A DNA stretch of 33,780 bases from a virus (IMGVR_UViG_3300037460_000319:1-33780); one strand, 5' to 3'. Numbered from the stretch's first letter, positions 20,996-29,472 are shown. A program made the numbers and translations. Notes: generated from the letters alone by a model not told the origin.

Positions 20996-21258
20996 CCCTA
21001 AAAACAAACTACAAACCGAACTACAAAATTTCTAGCCGATGTAGTTTGTAGTTTTAGTGTAGTTCTGTTTTTAGGGCTAAAACTACATCTGAAACCCATC
21101 AACCGTGCGGCCTCAGAGCCTTTTGTAGTTTTGTAGTTTGTTTTTACAGTTAGTTATATATAAAGATATATAGAGGGTATATAGGTAGTAGGTATAGGGT
21201 AAGTACGGGGGTAAAAAGAGTATAGAGCTAATATAAGGAAACGGAACTACAAACTACA
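20996..21258. other. Predicted replication origin with iterons and AT-rich tract
   Basis: Ten copies of AACTACA or its complement: plus-strand reading at 21007, 21019, 21081, 21245 and 21252; minus-strand (TGTAGTT) at 21040, 21047, 21058, 21124 and 21132. Several are tandem at 7-8 bp. An inverted repeat, CCCTAAAAACAAACTACA (20996-21013) against TGTAGTTCTGTTTTTAGGG (21058-21076), matches over 18 bp with one extra base. Between the two iteron groups, 21141-21240 is AT-rich with runs such as TTATATATAAAGATATATAG, fitting a DNA unwinding element. It lies in the gap between the primase operon and the terminase gene, as origins often do. No gene fits in this 346-bp gap. Confidence 0.8.
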
Positions 21259-21278
21259 AGCCAATTCGCCAATTTGCC

Positions 21279-21303
21279 CCCACCGTCGATATGCCGCTAT
21301 ACT
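21279..21303 (+). promoter_or_regulatory. Possible promoter of the packaging/head operon
   Basis: TATACT (21298-21303) preceded at 18 bp by a poor -35 (TTGCCC). A 15-bp element TTAGATCGGTATAGG follows at 21318-21332 and recurs with one change before the protease gene (30336-30350). A phage activator may be needed. Confidence 0.35.
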
Positions 21304-21340
21304 GACACCCATGACAATTAGATCGGTATAGGGGCGGTAA

Positions 21341-21919
21341 ATGGGCGTAATGCGCTTCACACCAAAGATGCAAGCAGCGTTAGGCCACTACGCCAATGAC
21401 CCCACTCGCAACAAAGAGGCGGCGTATCGGGTCGGCTATAACTGCGCCAACATGCAAGACCACGTCGTACAGGTAAAATCCGCTGAGCTGTTCAAGCACC
21501 CCCTCATGGCCGAGGCTCTCAAGCAGATGAAATCGTTAGCCATGGAGAAGACGGCAATCGATGCGGCGTGGGTGCTTGAACGGGCGGCTAAGGTGGCGGA
21601 CTTCAACGTCACCAAGTTCATCACCGCCGATCCAGAGACAGGCGAGCGCTACTTCGACTTCGACAAGGCAACAGAAGACGATTGGTACTGCCTCACCATG
21701 CTAGGGCAGCACACGGTAGGCTTGGGCCTCAAAAAGCGTTACGCACTCAGCGAGATCGTAATCAAGCCTGGGCATCAACTGAAAGCGTTGGCGATGGTAG
21801 GCGACAGTACAAACGTCCAGGCGTTCCAAAAGAACGTAGCCCTGAGTGGGCGGGACGGCGGCCCAGTCGTCACCCGTACGCTGAACGACTTCTACGGCGA
21901 CGAGAGTGGCGAGACTTAA
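21341..21919 (+). CDS. terS: Terminase small subunit
   Basis: 192 residues from ATG 21341; ATG 21350 is also possible. The N-terminal MRFTPKMQAALGHYANDPTR and KEAAYRVGYN form the DNA-binding HTH-like region typical of the Terminase_2 type (many end with GY/GYS in the second helix). A central helical oligomerisation part (MKSLAMEKTAIDAAWVLERA) and a C-terminal tail follow. Small subunits recognise the packaging site and load the large subunit, whose gene overlaps by 14 bp. The predicted origin lies just upstream, so the packaging site could be in the same gap or within this gene. Confidence 0.85.
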   Translation: MGVMRFTPKMQAALGHYANDPTRNKEAAYRVGYNCANMQDHVVQVKSAELFKHPLMAEALKQMKSLAMEKTAIDAAWVLERAAKVADFNVTKFITADPETGERYFDFDKATEDDWYCLTMLGQHTVGLGLKKRYALSEIVIKPGHQLKALAMVGDSTNVQAFQKNVALSGRDGGPVVTRTLNDFYGDESGET

Positions 21920-23303
21920 CCCCGCACTACGTGAGTTCTGGCGAACCAAAGCCGACGTTAAAATACTCAAGGGGGGGCGCTCCTCATCCAAGACGTGGGA
22001 TACGGCAGGCTTTGCCGTCTACCTGGCATCCAACTACACGTTGAAATTCCTGTGCATGCGGATGTTCCAGAACAAAATAGCTGAGTCCGTCTACGCGGTA
22101 ATCGTGATACAGATCAAACGCTTCGGCATGGAGGACGACTTCGAGATCCTCCGCAACGTCATACGCCACAAGCGTACCGGCTCAGAGTTCCATTTCTACG
22201 GCATCCAGCGCAATATCCGAGAGATCAAAGGCTTCGAGGGCGCCGACATTGGGTGGATCGAAGAGGGCGAGAGCCTGACCAAAGAGCAGTGGGGCATCAT
22301 CGAACCGACGTTACGCAAGGAAGGCTCTGAGGCGTGGATACTCTACAACCCGCACCTAGTGTCTGATTTCATCGAAACGTTCACTGACGACCCCAAAAAC
22401 GGCGTCATAGTCCGTCACATCAACTACGACGAGAACCCGTTCATCTCTAGCACGATGCTGCGCAAGATCGAGCGCATGAAGGCGGCAGACTACGACGAGT
22501 ACGAGCACATCTACGAAGGCGTGCCGCGTACCGATGACGACCGCGTCATAATCAAGCGTTCATGGATCGAAGCGGCCATAGATGCGCACATAAAACTCGG
22601 TATCGAACCGTCCGGCCCTAGGCGTATGGGCTTTGATATCGCTGACGACGGGGCGGACCTTAACGCCGTAGTCTATGCGCACGGAATCGTCGCGCTGTGG
22701 GGCGAGAACTGGAAAGGCGGCGAGGATAAGCTTCTACAGAGCTGCACCCGAACGTACAACAGAGCCCTAGAGTACGGCGCACATGTGAACTATGACTCTA
22801 TCGGCGTTGGGGCGTTGGCTGGTTCCAAATTCCAAGAGGTGAACGAAGAGCGAGCCGAGAAAGGCATGCCGGGAAAGGTTAAATACTCTAAGTTTGTGGC
22901 AGGCGCTAAAGTCACCGACCCTGACGGCCTTTACGTGAGCGACGAACACGACAGGATCACTAATCACGACTTCTTCAGCAACCTGAAGGCCCAAGCATGG
23001 TGGACGGTGGCGGACCGGTTCCGCAACACCTACAACGCCATTAATGACGTGGAACGACGCCCTGATGATGAGCTGATAAGCATTAGCTCCGACATGCCGG
23101 GACTCGCCAACCTGATCACACAGTTATCGACACCCCGCAGGCACTTTGACAAGATCGGCAGGGTTAAAGTCGAATCGAAGGAGGACCTGGCCAAGCGGGA
23201 GGTGAAGTCACCAAACGATGCGGACGCGTTCATCATGGTGTATGCTCCAGTAGAGGCCAACCATCTTGAAGAACTTCTCAAACTAGCATTGGGGCAGACA
23301 TAA
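21906..23303 (+). CDS. terL: Terminase large subunit (PBSX/Terminase_3 type)
   Basis: 465 residues from GTG 21906. The ATPase has Walker A GGRSSSKT (residues 23-30) and Walker B GWIEEGE (116-122). The RNase H-like nuclease begins with MGFDIADDGADLNAVVYAHG (Asp244) and closes with NDADAFIMVYAP, supplying the last acidic residues. The length is standard for the PBSX-like group, which pumps DNA into the prohead and cuts it. It is followed at once by a small unknown gene and not by the portal, which is displaced about 3.2 kb downstream. Confidence 0.95.
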   Translation: MARLNPALREFWRTKADVKILKGGRSSSKTWDTAGFAVYLASNYTLKFLCMRMFQNKIAESVYAVIVIQIKRFGMEDDFEILRNVIRHKRTGSEFHFYGIQRNIREIKGFEGADIGWIEEGESLTKEQWGIIEPTLRKEGSEAWILYNPHLVSDFIETFTDDPKNGVIVRHINYDENPFISSTMLRKIERMKAADYDEYEHIYEGVPRTDDDRVIIKRSWIEAAIDAHIKLGIEPSGPRRMGFDIADDGADLNAVVYAHGIVALWGENWKGGEDKLLQSCTRTYNRALEYGAHVNYDSIGVGALAGSKFQEVNEERAEKGMPGKVKYSKFVAGAKVTDPDGLYVSDEHDRITNHDFFSNLKAQAWWTVADRFRNTYNAINDVERRPDDELISISSDMPGLANLITQLSTPRRHFDKIGRVKVESKEDLAKREVKSPNDADAFIMVYAPVEANHLEELLKLALGQT

Positions 23304-23548
23304 TGGCACAACACGTATATCTCTCAGTCGGACAGCTACAGGCTGACGGCTCCCGAATTAACCCGAAGACCAGTGAGCCGACTAACGCTATGCGTTACCG
23401 TGGCTACGCGAACGGTAAACATGATGACGTCGATTCGTTCATTGAGCGTATGGCCCGCGACGGCCACGTAGTTGAGGCCCACGACACCATCGTCGGTGAA
23501 CTGAACCAAGCCACCGGTCACATTGAATACGAACTAGAGGAGGGCTGA
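23303..23548 (+). CDS. Small protein of unknown function
   Basis: 81 residues from ATG 23303, one base overlapping the terminase stop (TAATG). It contains NAMRYRGYANGKHDDVDSFI and ends acidic. No membrane segment or Cys. It is likely co-translated with the terminase; not recognised. Confidence 0.65.
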   Translation: MAQHVYLSVGQLQADGSRINPKTSEPTNAMRYRGYANGKHDDVDSFIERMARDGHVVEAHDTIVGELNQATGHIEYELEEG

Positions 23549-23550
23549 GC

Positions 23551-24087
23551 ATGCAACTCGTGTATGTAGACGGCGTTCACCACCCAGAGCTAAGCGCACA
23601 ACTTCCGACTCTTCAAGACCTTGCCAGTATGCCGCTACCCGACATCCGCAAGATGCTGGGGCGCTTCAAGGCCGGCGTCATGGAGATGGCCGGCTTTGTA
23701 CCGAACGAAGGCGAGGCCGCCATCGGCCAGCTGACTTATGGTCGGGTCACCACGGACTACGGCACCGACATGGAGCTCGGACTGTTCACCAACGTAGCAC
23801 CTGGTGAAACGATCACAGAGGCTACGCTCACAGAGCCCACAGGCACAGGTTATGCACGCAAGACGCTAACCGACGCCAGTTGGACCGGTGCGGCTGATGT
23901 CCGCAGCTACGCACAACAGGTTTTCACAGGTGGCGCGGGTGGTTGGACTGGATCAATTCAGGGGTACTTCATCGTGACGAACGGGGCGACTCAACGCATC
24001 ACAGCCATTGAAGTCGATGCGTCCGGCCCGTACACCATCGGTGAGGGCGACACCTACAGCATCACACCGAACAACACCACATCATAG
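23551..24087 (+). CDS. Probable virion structural protein
   Basis: 178 residues from ATG 23551. A helical start (DIRKMLGRFKAGVMEMAG) is followed by a beta-rich body (YGRVTTDYGTDMELGLFTN, then GYARKTLTDASWTG and GGWTGSIQGYFIVT). The latter strand pattern, with WTG/GYFIV turns, resembles proteins encoded in phage structural regions that build accessory head or tail parts. The ending is Thr/Asn-rich. No enzymatic motif is visible; the assignment is by style and place. Confidence 0.6.
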   Translation: MQLVYVDGVHHPELSAQLPTLQDLASMPLPDIRKMLGRFKAGVMEMAGFVPNEGEAAIGQLTYGRVTTDYGTDMELGLFTNVAPGETITEATLTEPTGTGYARKTLTDASWTGAADVRSYAQQVFTGGAGGWTGSIQGYFIVTNGATQRITAIEVDASGPYTIGEGDTYSITPNNTTS

Positions 24088-24097
24088 GGGATAAAGA

Positions 24098-24424
24098 ATG
24101 CTAGTTTCAGACTTACCGCTAGATGAGCAGGATCTGGTAGACGTGTTTACCAACCAGATTAGAGCGCACCAGGGGCACGTTAATAAAATGATGGATATTG
24201 GGCGTGATATTGACGATATGGCCATTTCTTCATGCGAGGTGATTTTGGCAAAGCTTAGTGATGGCGCTATCATTCCGAACGCTAGTAACTTAGCAGGCAG
24301 TATTGCGCTAACAAAAGAAGATATTGAGGCTGCTATATTGTCTAACCGTGGCGCACTTGCTGTTTATGCCACTCCTGAGCAGCGTCAAAAACGCATAGAG
24401 TTTGCTGGCATTAATGCTAATTAA
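24098..24424 (+). CDS. Protein of unknown function in an AT-richer patch
   Basis: 108 residues from ATG 24098. It is mostly helical and acidic at the start (LDEQDLVDVFTNQIRAHQG) and ends with YATPEQRQKRIEFAGI. Codon choice is noticeably more A/T at third positions than in the terminase or portal genes, a trait shared with the following beta-helix gene. This suggests that both arrived together. Function not recognised; a chaperone or base for the beta-helix protein is possible. Confidence 0.62.
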   Translation: MLVSDLPLDEQDLVDVFTNQIRAHQGHVNKMMDIGRDIDDMAISSCEVILAKLSDGAIIPNASNLAGSIALTKEDIEAAILSNRGALAVYATPEQRQKRIEFAGINAN

Positions 24425-24426
24425 TT

Positions 24427-25455
24427 ATGGCATTATCTGAGACATATTGTGACCCTGCGATAGCTGCAAGTTCTGGCACAGGCACTATAGGTGACCCCTA
24501 CGGTGACGTGCAATACGCGTTAGATACCATGACGCAGGATAGCACTAATGGTGACCGGCTTAATGTAAAGGTTGGAGCTGATGAAGTTGCCACTGCCTCC
24601 ATTAATCTAACGATATACGGCTCTCCGACTGAGCAAGCCCCTTTTATCCTGCAGGGCTATACGTCCGCCGCTGCTGATTTAGGGGTGGCCGGAATTGACG
24701 GTAACAATGGCGCTTACGACGTACTCGGGTTTGGCGGCATTTCCTATGTACATGTGCTTGATATTCACTTACACAATAGTCAGCAACGTGGGCTAACAGC
24801 AGCACACTATTGCACCGCAGCAAGACTAGAGGTAAATGATGTTGGCGATGGCGCTTACGATGGTATAAATCTCGGTAGTAGCGCATGCGTAACACGATGC
24901 AATGTGCATGATGTTAACGACAGGGGTATAGATATCGCGTCAGGTATTGTTTACGGCAACTACCTTAAAAATGACGGTACAAGAGACATGTTGTGCGCCA
25001 TAAGGTGTACCGGTATCGGGGTTGTTCTTAATAACATTATTAGCATAGATGGCGCAACTGACGGGATAGATGTAAGGCAGGGAGGGGTCGCTATTGGTAA
25101 CTCTATACTGTCATCAAGCGGCACAGGCTCAGGGATTACTCTAGGTGCAACAAACTCCACGATAGCGTCAATTACCAATAATATTGTAGAAGGGTTTTCT
25201 GGTGTTGGCGGGGTCGGTATCGATCCATCAGCGTCCGGTACGGTGCTGCAGCTTTACGGTAGTAATGCGGCCTATAACAATACTACTAACTATGCAAGTG
25301 TGGGGTCGCATGTAATAAATAATACTGGCGACAATGAGTCGTTATCGGAAAGCGGGTTTACTAAGTCAGGTGCAGATACCTTTGCAAATAGGTTTACTTA
25401 CTTTGCGCCTGTAGATACCGGAAACGTACAAACTGGTGGATTCCCGCAGGCATAA
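24427..25455 (+). CDS. Right-handed beta-helix protein (adhesin or tailspike-like)
   Basis: 342 residues from ATG 24427. After an N-terminal segment typical of pectate-lyase-like folds (DPAIAASSGTGTIGDPYGDV), repeated short strands with inward Ile/Val/Leu and Asn ladders run through residues 60-290 (for example VLDIHLHNSQQRGL, CNVHDVNDRGIDIASG, GNSILSSSGTGSGITL, ITNNIVEGFSG). This is the usual look of parallel beta-helices in tailspikes and capsid-bound depolymerases. No obvious catalytic acid pair can be named. Encoded between terminase and portal, it might decorate the head or neck. Its lower GC supports a separate origin. Confidence 0.72.
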   Translation: MALSETYCDPAIAASSGTGTIGDPYGDVQYALDTMTQDSTNGDRLNVKVGADEVATASINLTIYGSPTEQAPFILQGYTSAAADLGVAGIDGNNGAYDVLGFGGISYVHVLDIHLHNSQQRGLTAAHYCTAARLEVNDVGDGAYDGINLGSSACVTRCNVHDVNDRGIDIASGIVYGNYLKNDGTRDMLCAIRCTGIGVVLNNIISIDGATDGIDVRQGGVAIGNSILSSSGTGSGITLGATNSTIASITNNIVEGFSGVGGVGIDPSASGTVLQLYGSNAAYNNTTNYASVGSHVINNTGDNESLSESGFTKSGADTFANRFTYFAPVDTGNVQTGGFPQA

Positions 25456-26204
25456 TGACTACACAGCAGAAAGCTAAAGGCGCGGTACAGCTAGCAGCTA
25501 GCCCACAGGGGGCGGCTAAAGGGGCCGTGCAGGTTAAGCACCCCGCGGGTGACGCCATCACCGGTGATGTAACAGTCACGCAAACCGCCAACGCCGCAAT
25601 GGAGTACGCTCAGCACTCAGCGTTCTCCGGTGCTGTCACACTGACCCAAACAGCCAACGCGGTGATGGGTTTCTCCTCTGGGTTCAGTATCACGGGCGAT
25701 GTTACCGTTACGCAGACGGCCAATGGCGTCATGGACTACGCCCAACACAACACCATCACTGGCGACGTTACCGTTACGCAGACGGCCAACGCGGTGATGA
25801 GCTTTTCATCTGGCGCGGCGATTGTGGGCAACGTCACTCAAACGCAGATAGCCAATGCGGTGATGGCTCACCAGTTTAACGCCTCACTGGTCGGTGGTGT
25901 TACGCTGACGCAAACGGCCAACGCAACAATGGCTTACGCTCAACACCCTGTGATCACTGGTGCGGTAACGCTCACACAAACCGCTAACGCTGTGATGAGC
26001 TACACCACAGGGTTCAATATAACAGGGGATGTGACGCTCATACAGACCACTAATGCCGTGATGACGTACTCCTCATCGGAGCCGTTCGACCCGTTGGCCG
26101 CCCGTGTTATACTCAGAGTGCTGTACCCACAACGCACGTTCAGCGTGCCGTACCCACAACGCACGTTCAGCGTGCCGTACCCACAACGCACATTCAGGGC
26201 TTGA
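25455..26204 (+). CDS. 22-residue repeat structural protein
   Basis: 249 residues from ATG 25455, one base overlapping the beta-helix stop. It has a basic start with two AKGAVQ units, then eight exact-length 22-residue repeats (residues 35-210) with the core ITGDVTVTQTANAVM followed by alternating YAQH-type and FSSG-type ends. It closes with three 9-residue units (PYPQRTFSV). The strand-turn look suggests a repetitive beta-solenoid or fibre whose length can vary with repeat number. Position between a beta-helix protein and the portal fits a virion surface protein. No similarity to a known family was recognised. Confidence 0.7.
   Translation: MTTQQKAKGAVQLAASPQGAAKGAVQVKHPAGDAITGDVTVTQTANAAMEYAQHSAFSGAVTLTQTANAVMGFSSGFSITGDVTVTQTANGVMDYAQHNTITGDVTVTQTANAVMSFSSGAAIVGNVTQTQIANAVMAHQFNASLVGGVTLTQTANATMAYAQHPVITGAVTLTQTANAVMSYTTGFNITGDVTLIQTTNAVMTYSSSEPFDPLAARVILRVLYPQRTFSVPYPQRTFSVPYPQRTFRA
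25557..26084 (+). repeat. Eight 66-bp tandem coding repeats
   Basis: Each unit codes for exactly 22 residues with no length variation. Units 1, 3 and 6 carry YAQH and units 2 and 4 FSSG, so the original unit was probably a 132-bp pair. DNA identity is high between some units and lower in units 5 and 8. Confidence 0.92.
26123..26198 (+). repeat. Three 27-bp tandem repeats at the gene's 3' end
   Basis: Copies at 26123-26149, 26150-26176 and 26177-26198 (last one incomplete). The first two are identical and the third differs at one base before diverging. They code for PYPQRTFSV units, the first preceded by Leu. Confidence 0.95.
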
Positions 26205-26206
26205 CG

Positions 26207-26503
26207 ATGGAAAATTTGACAACCACCAAACCCGTTTGCTCTGATGAGCCGTTCACGCTGAAGTGGATAGATTTCTATACCGAATTCGACCTAGACCCCG
26301 ACGTTTACCCGATCACTACTAGTGTGTGGGAGGCGACAGGCGTCACAGCTGGCGACAGCATCATCGCCACGCCTAACACCTCGCAATGGGCCTCAGGCGG
26401 GGCAGTTGGCGTGGCGGCCTCACTGAAAAACACTATTAGCGTTGTAGTTGGGGCCAGAACGTACCGATCATGTAAGACTATCGACATCACAATCACTGAG
26501 TAG
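26207..26503 (+). CDS. Probable small structural protein, Ig-like style
   Basis: 98 residues from ATG 26207 (AGGG 8 nt upstream); the TTG at 26201 is less likely. The sequence has the alternating strands of small beta-sandwich virion proteins: FTLKWIDFYTEFDLDPDVYP, SVWEATGVTAGDSIIATP, then NTISVVVGARTYRSCKTIDI. Similar small proteins lie beside portal genes in several phages. Role as a head or neck accessory is inferred. Confidence 0.6.
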   Translation: MENLTTTKPVCSDEPFTLKWIDFYTEFDLDPDVYPITTSVWEATGVTAGDSIIATPNTSQWASGGAVGVAASLKNTISVVVGARTYRSCKTIDITITE

Positions 26504-26508
26504 CAGCT

Positions 26509-27876
26509 ATGAGCGATAAAACATACACAGGGCCAGAGGTCGCCGAGCTGATCAACAAGGTACTAGCCACCAATGCAGCTGACCCCGCCTATGCGGTGCG
26601 CCAGCGCATGGCAGCGCAGATCAGCGGCGGCTATGACTGCGGCGACACCTTGCACAACATCTACCTCGATTACGGTTACCCCGCCACCCTGGACTTCTTC
26701 AATTTTTGGAACATGTACCGCCGGTTTGGGCTTGCTACTCGTGTTGTGGAGCTGTATCCCGATCAAACGTGGCTTGATGATCCTGAGGTTGAAGGCGACA
26801 CCCGTTTCAACAGCGAGCTAGAGAAACTAGAGAAGCGCCTCGGCCTATGGCGTCAAGCTAAAGCCCTTGACACGTACCAACGGGTAGGCCGATACGCCGG
26901 GCTGTTCATGCGCGTGCGTGACAACAAGAAGCCCAACGAACCGCTTGAGGGCGTGCTGCCGAGTGCTGACAGCCTTATGGGCATGATGCCGATATATGAA
27001 GGGCAGCTCAAAGTGTTGGAGGTGGACAACGACCCTATGTCAGACACCTTCAGTCAACCTAAAATGTACCAGTTCGACGAGGGGGCGACAGGCAGCCGGA
27101 ATGAGCTATCATCGTCATCGTTCAGCATACACCCGAGCCGCCTTATCATAGCCGCCGAAGGGGCGAACAGTGGCAGTATCTATGGCATACCGGTGTTAGA
27201 GAGCATCTACAATTCATTGATGGACTTGCGCAAGATCTTCGGCGGTGGTGGCGAAGGCTTCTATAGGAACGCCGCCCAGAGCACCGTATTTGACATCAAA
27301 GACGCTGCTAGTGTGAGCCAGAATAAGGCCCTACTAGAGGAGTTTAACGAGCAAGCCGACGACTTTCTACAGAACCGTATGCGTAGGTCGATGATGACCC
27401 CAGGCATGGAGGTCACCGCGTTACAATCCAACCTGATCAACCCTAAAGATTTCGCGCTTAACTCACTAATGGACGTCACGTCCGGTGCGAAAACGCCGAT
27501 AATGCTACTAGTGGGCAACCAGACCGGCCGCCTTGCGGGTGACCAAGACAACAAGAGCTTTCTTACCCAAGTGAACGCACGGCGCAAGGGCTTTGGCACT
27601 GAGATCGTCACGTCTATGGTCGACTGGTGCGTGCGGTACGGTGTGCTGCCCGCATCTGAGTATGAGGTCGAATGGCCTGACGCCATGGCACCGTCTGACA
27701 CTGAGAAGCTGACCGACGCGAGCAGCATGGCCACGATCAACAAGACTCAATACGAATCGGGCGGAGAGATACCGTTCAGTGGTGAAGAGATCCGCGAACA
27801 GGCGGGCTATAAACCTAACAAAACACTGGAGCTGCCACCTGATGAGAGCCTGGGTGACGATAACTTGCAGCCCTGA
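26509..27876 (+). CDS. Portal protein (DUF1073 type)
   Basis: 455 residues from ATG 26509. The body matches DUF1073-type portals: LHNIYLDYGYPATLDFFNFW, then MYRRFGLATRVVELYPDQTW with DDPEVEG, ALDTYQRVGRYAGLFMRV, HPSRLIIAAEG, YGIPVLESIYNSLMDL, and the C-terminal QTGRLAGDQDNKSF tunnel-loop neighbourhood. It would form the 12-subunit ring at the capsid vertex through which DNA passes and to which terminase docks. Size is normal for the family. The next gene lies 48 bp downstream. Confidence 0.88.
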   Translation: MSDKTYTGPEVAELINKVLATNAADPAYAVRQRMAAQISGGYDCGDTLHNIYLDYGYPATLDFFNFWNMYRRFGLATRVVELYPDQTWLDDPEVEGDTRFNSELEKLEKRLGLWRQAKALDTYQRVGRYAGLFMRVRDNKKPNEPLEGVLPSADSLMGMMPIYEGQLKVLEVDNDPMSDTFSQPKMYQFDEGATGSRNELSSSSFSIHPSRLIIAAEGANSGSIYGIPVLESIYNSLMDLRKIFGGGGEGFYRNAAQSTVFDIKDAASVSQNKALLEEFNEQADDFLQNRMRRSMMTPGMEVTALQSNLINPKDFALNSLMDVTSGAKTPIMLLVGNQTGRLAGDQDNKSFLTQVNARRKGFGTEIVTSMVDWCVRYGVLPASEYEVEWPDAMAPSDTEKLTDASSMATINKTQYESGGEIPFSGEEIREQAGYKPNKTLELPPDESLGDDNLQP

Positions 27877-27924
27877 CGATTAGCGCCTATGCTTGTGGCT
27901 CAGAGTTAATTAGGAGAGCACGAC

Positions 27925-28281
27925 ATGATAACCACCACGATAAAAGGTTTACCGGAATTTGAAGGTAAAGGAATTCTGATAGAGGCGGACAGGCGGGGGC
28001 ACGAGATTTTAATGCTACTAGGTGACGATTTTAAAGCCAAAGACCGTATAATCGTTGGCCTCGCCAGTATGCTGTACGAAAGCAACGCGTTTAATGAATT
28101 GGAGCCACCCTACCAAGTAACCGAGCTTGACCCCGCCGACCCTAAGCACAAAGAGATGAAAAAATCCTTTGACGAGGTGCGGGGGCTGATGGTGCCTGAG
28201 CCGCCACCCGTACCACCTAAACGCTTACTCAGTGAGGACGTGCGCCCCTGGTTCACACGTGGGTGGCCGCCGTGGGTGTAA
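27925..28281 (+). CDS. Protein of unknown function between portal and head morphogenesis gene
   Basis: 118 residues from ATG 27925 (GGAGAG upstream). The start (KGLPEFEGKGILIEADRRGH) leads to an alpha/beta part, and the C-terminus is Pro-rich (VPEPPPVPPKRLLSEDVRPW). It overlaps the following gene by 19 bp. Similar small acidic proteins with Pro-rich ends occur by phage portals, but I know no function. Confidence 0.65.
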   Translation: MITTTIKGLPEFEGKGILIEADRRGHEILMLLGDDFKAKDRIIVGLASMLYESNAFNELEPPYQVTELDPADPKHKEMKKSFDEVRGLMVPEPPPVPPKRLLSEDVRPWFTRGWPPWV

Positions 28282-29216
28282 AAACCCTACACGACCCCAC
28301 CGGTCAAGCGCGTAACCGGTTCAAAGCCACACGGCTACTACAGAACCGGTTAACGCTGGCCGAGCGCAAGGTCAAGGCCCTGTTTCGCACCGTCCCCCGT
28401 ACGCGTAGGCGCGAAGCTGTCATCCGTAACGTCGAACAGGTGACGGTCTACGACTACCAGATCACAGCTACAGAACTCGAGCAGCTAGACCAACAGATCC
28501 GGGCACTCGTGCGCGAAGAGCTGCTAGAAACTCAGATGGAACGCATGCCGCCGGGTTGGTGGTGGCAGGACGTCATAGAGCTACCGTATCGCCAGGGCAC
28601 CGCCGAAGAGGTCGTAGACTTTAACAGCCTGATCACCGCCGCTATTATCGCCTTAGGCCTGAAGCGTGGGCTACAGGTGCGGAAACTTGATGTAGGTCAA
28701 GTGCTGCAGTCCCTTGAGTACCAGACCGCCCTCAATAACGTTTACGTTCGCAACTTCTCCAACATCAAGACGCTAACCGACCGTACAGCCGATCAGGTGG
28801 TCGGTGTGATCAACCGTGGTATGGAAGCGGGCCTGACACCTACCGAGATCGGCCAACAGATCAGCGACCGATTTGACGTGAGCCGTTCCAGTGCACAGCG
28901 TACCGCCGTGACTGAGGTCAACAAGGCCTACACCGACGCCCGCATGGACGCCGGAGACGTGGCAGCCGCTCAGACTGGGTTGCGCGCTGCCGTGTTACAC
29001 ATATCGGCGCTACTGCCTACCACCCGGAAGCACCACGCAGACCGCCATGGAAACTCCTACACGACAGCGCAGCAGCGGAAGTGGTGGTCGGAAGGTGTAA
29101 ATCGAATTAACTGCCACTGTTCGGTGCGTTCTGTGCTCGTTGATGCGCGTGGCCGGGTGATAGACATCGAGCTACAGGAAGAGATTAAGGCTGAGAGGAG
29201 CTATTTTGATGAGTGA
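28263..29216 (+). CDS. Minor head / morphogenesis protein (Mu gpF, SPP1 gp7 type)
   Basis: 317 residues from GTG 28263. The N-terminal half is helical. The C-terminal domain carries the family signature: QISDRFDVSRSSAQRTAVTE, VNKAYTDAR, then HHADRHGNSYTTAQQRKWWS and VNRINCHCSVRSV, which is the usual H..RHG..Y and N-C-x-C ending of these proteins. In SPP1 and Mu this protein binds the portal and helps load it or accompany DNA. It follows the portal as expected. Confidence 0.85.
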   Translation: MAAVGVKTLHDPTGQARNRFKATRLLQNRLTLAERKVKALFRTVPRTRRREAVIRNVEQVTVYDYQITATELEQLDQQIRALVREELLETQMERMPPGWWWQDVIELPYRQGTAEEVVDFNSLITAAIIALGLKRGLQVRKLDVGQVLQSLEYQTALNNVYVRNFSNIKTLTDRTADQVVGVINRGMEAGLTPTEIGQQISDRFDVSRSSAQRTAVTEVNKAYTDARMDAGDVAAAQTGLRAAVLHISALLPTTRKHHADRHGNSYTTAQQRKWWSEGVNRINCHCSVRSVLVDARGRVIDIELQEEIKAERSYFDE

Positions 29217-29472
29217 GCCGAACAGCCGTGAATGCTTCGAGGCGTTCATGGGTGCGCGGGGGCTGCTCCAAGTTGAGTGGCTGGAAACTGGCTGGGCGTT
29301 CTGGTGTGCGACCCGTTGGTACAGGGTGGTATTCGTCCACGACCGTACCGGAGAGGTAACGTGCATGTCTAGGCCGTACGAACCGATGTCCCACCACGGG
29401 GCGTGCGTGTTTAAAAGTAAGATGATGCGCAGAGAGCACGGCCGACATATGCTATCGGAAGTGTCGCGATGA
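29209..29472 (+). CDS. Small protein of unknown function
   Basis: 87 residues from ATG 29209 (GAGGAG 9 nt upstream), overlapping the end of the head gene by 8 bp; the TTG at 29206 is not needed. It is Trp- and Met-rich (LQVEWLETGWAFWCATRWYR, VVFVHDRTGEVTC). It ends just before the operator-bearing promoter at 29480. Not recognised. Confidence 0.62.
   Translation: MSEPNSRECFEAFMGARGLLQVEWLETGWAFWCATRWYRVVFVHDRTGEVTCMSRPYEPMSHHGACVFKSKMMRREHGRHMLSEVSR

Noticed and set aside
25557-26084. CRISPR-like array from regular repeats
   Set aside because: Units are contiguous in-frame codons of one protein with no spacers and no Cas genes.
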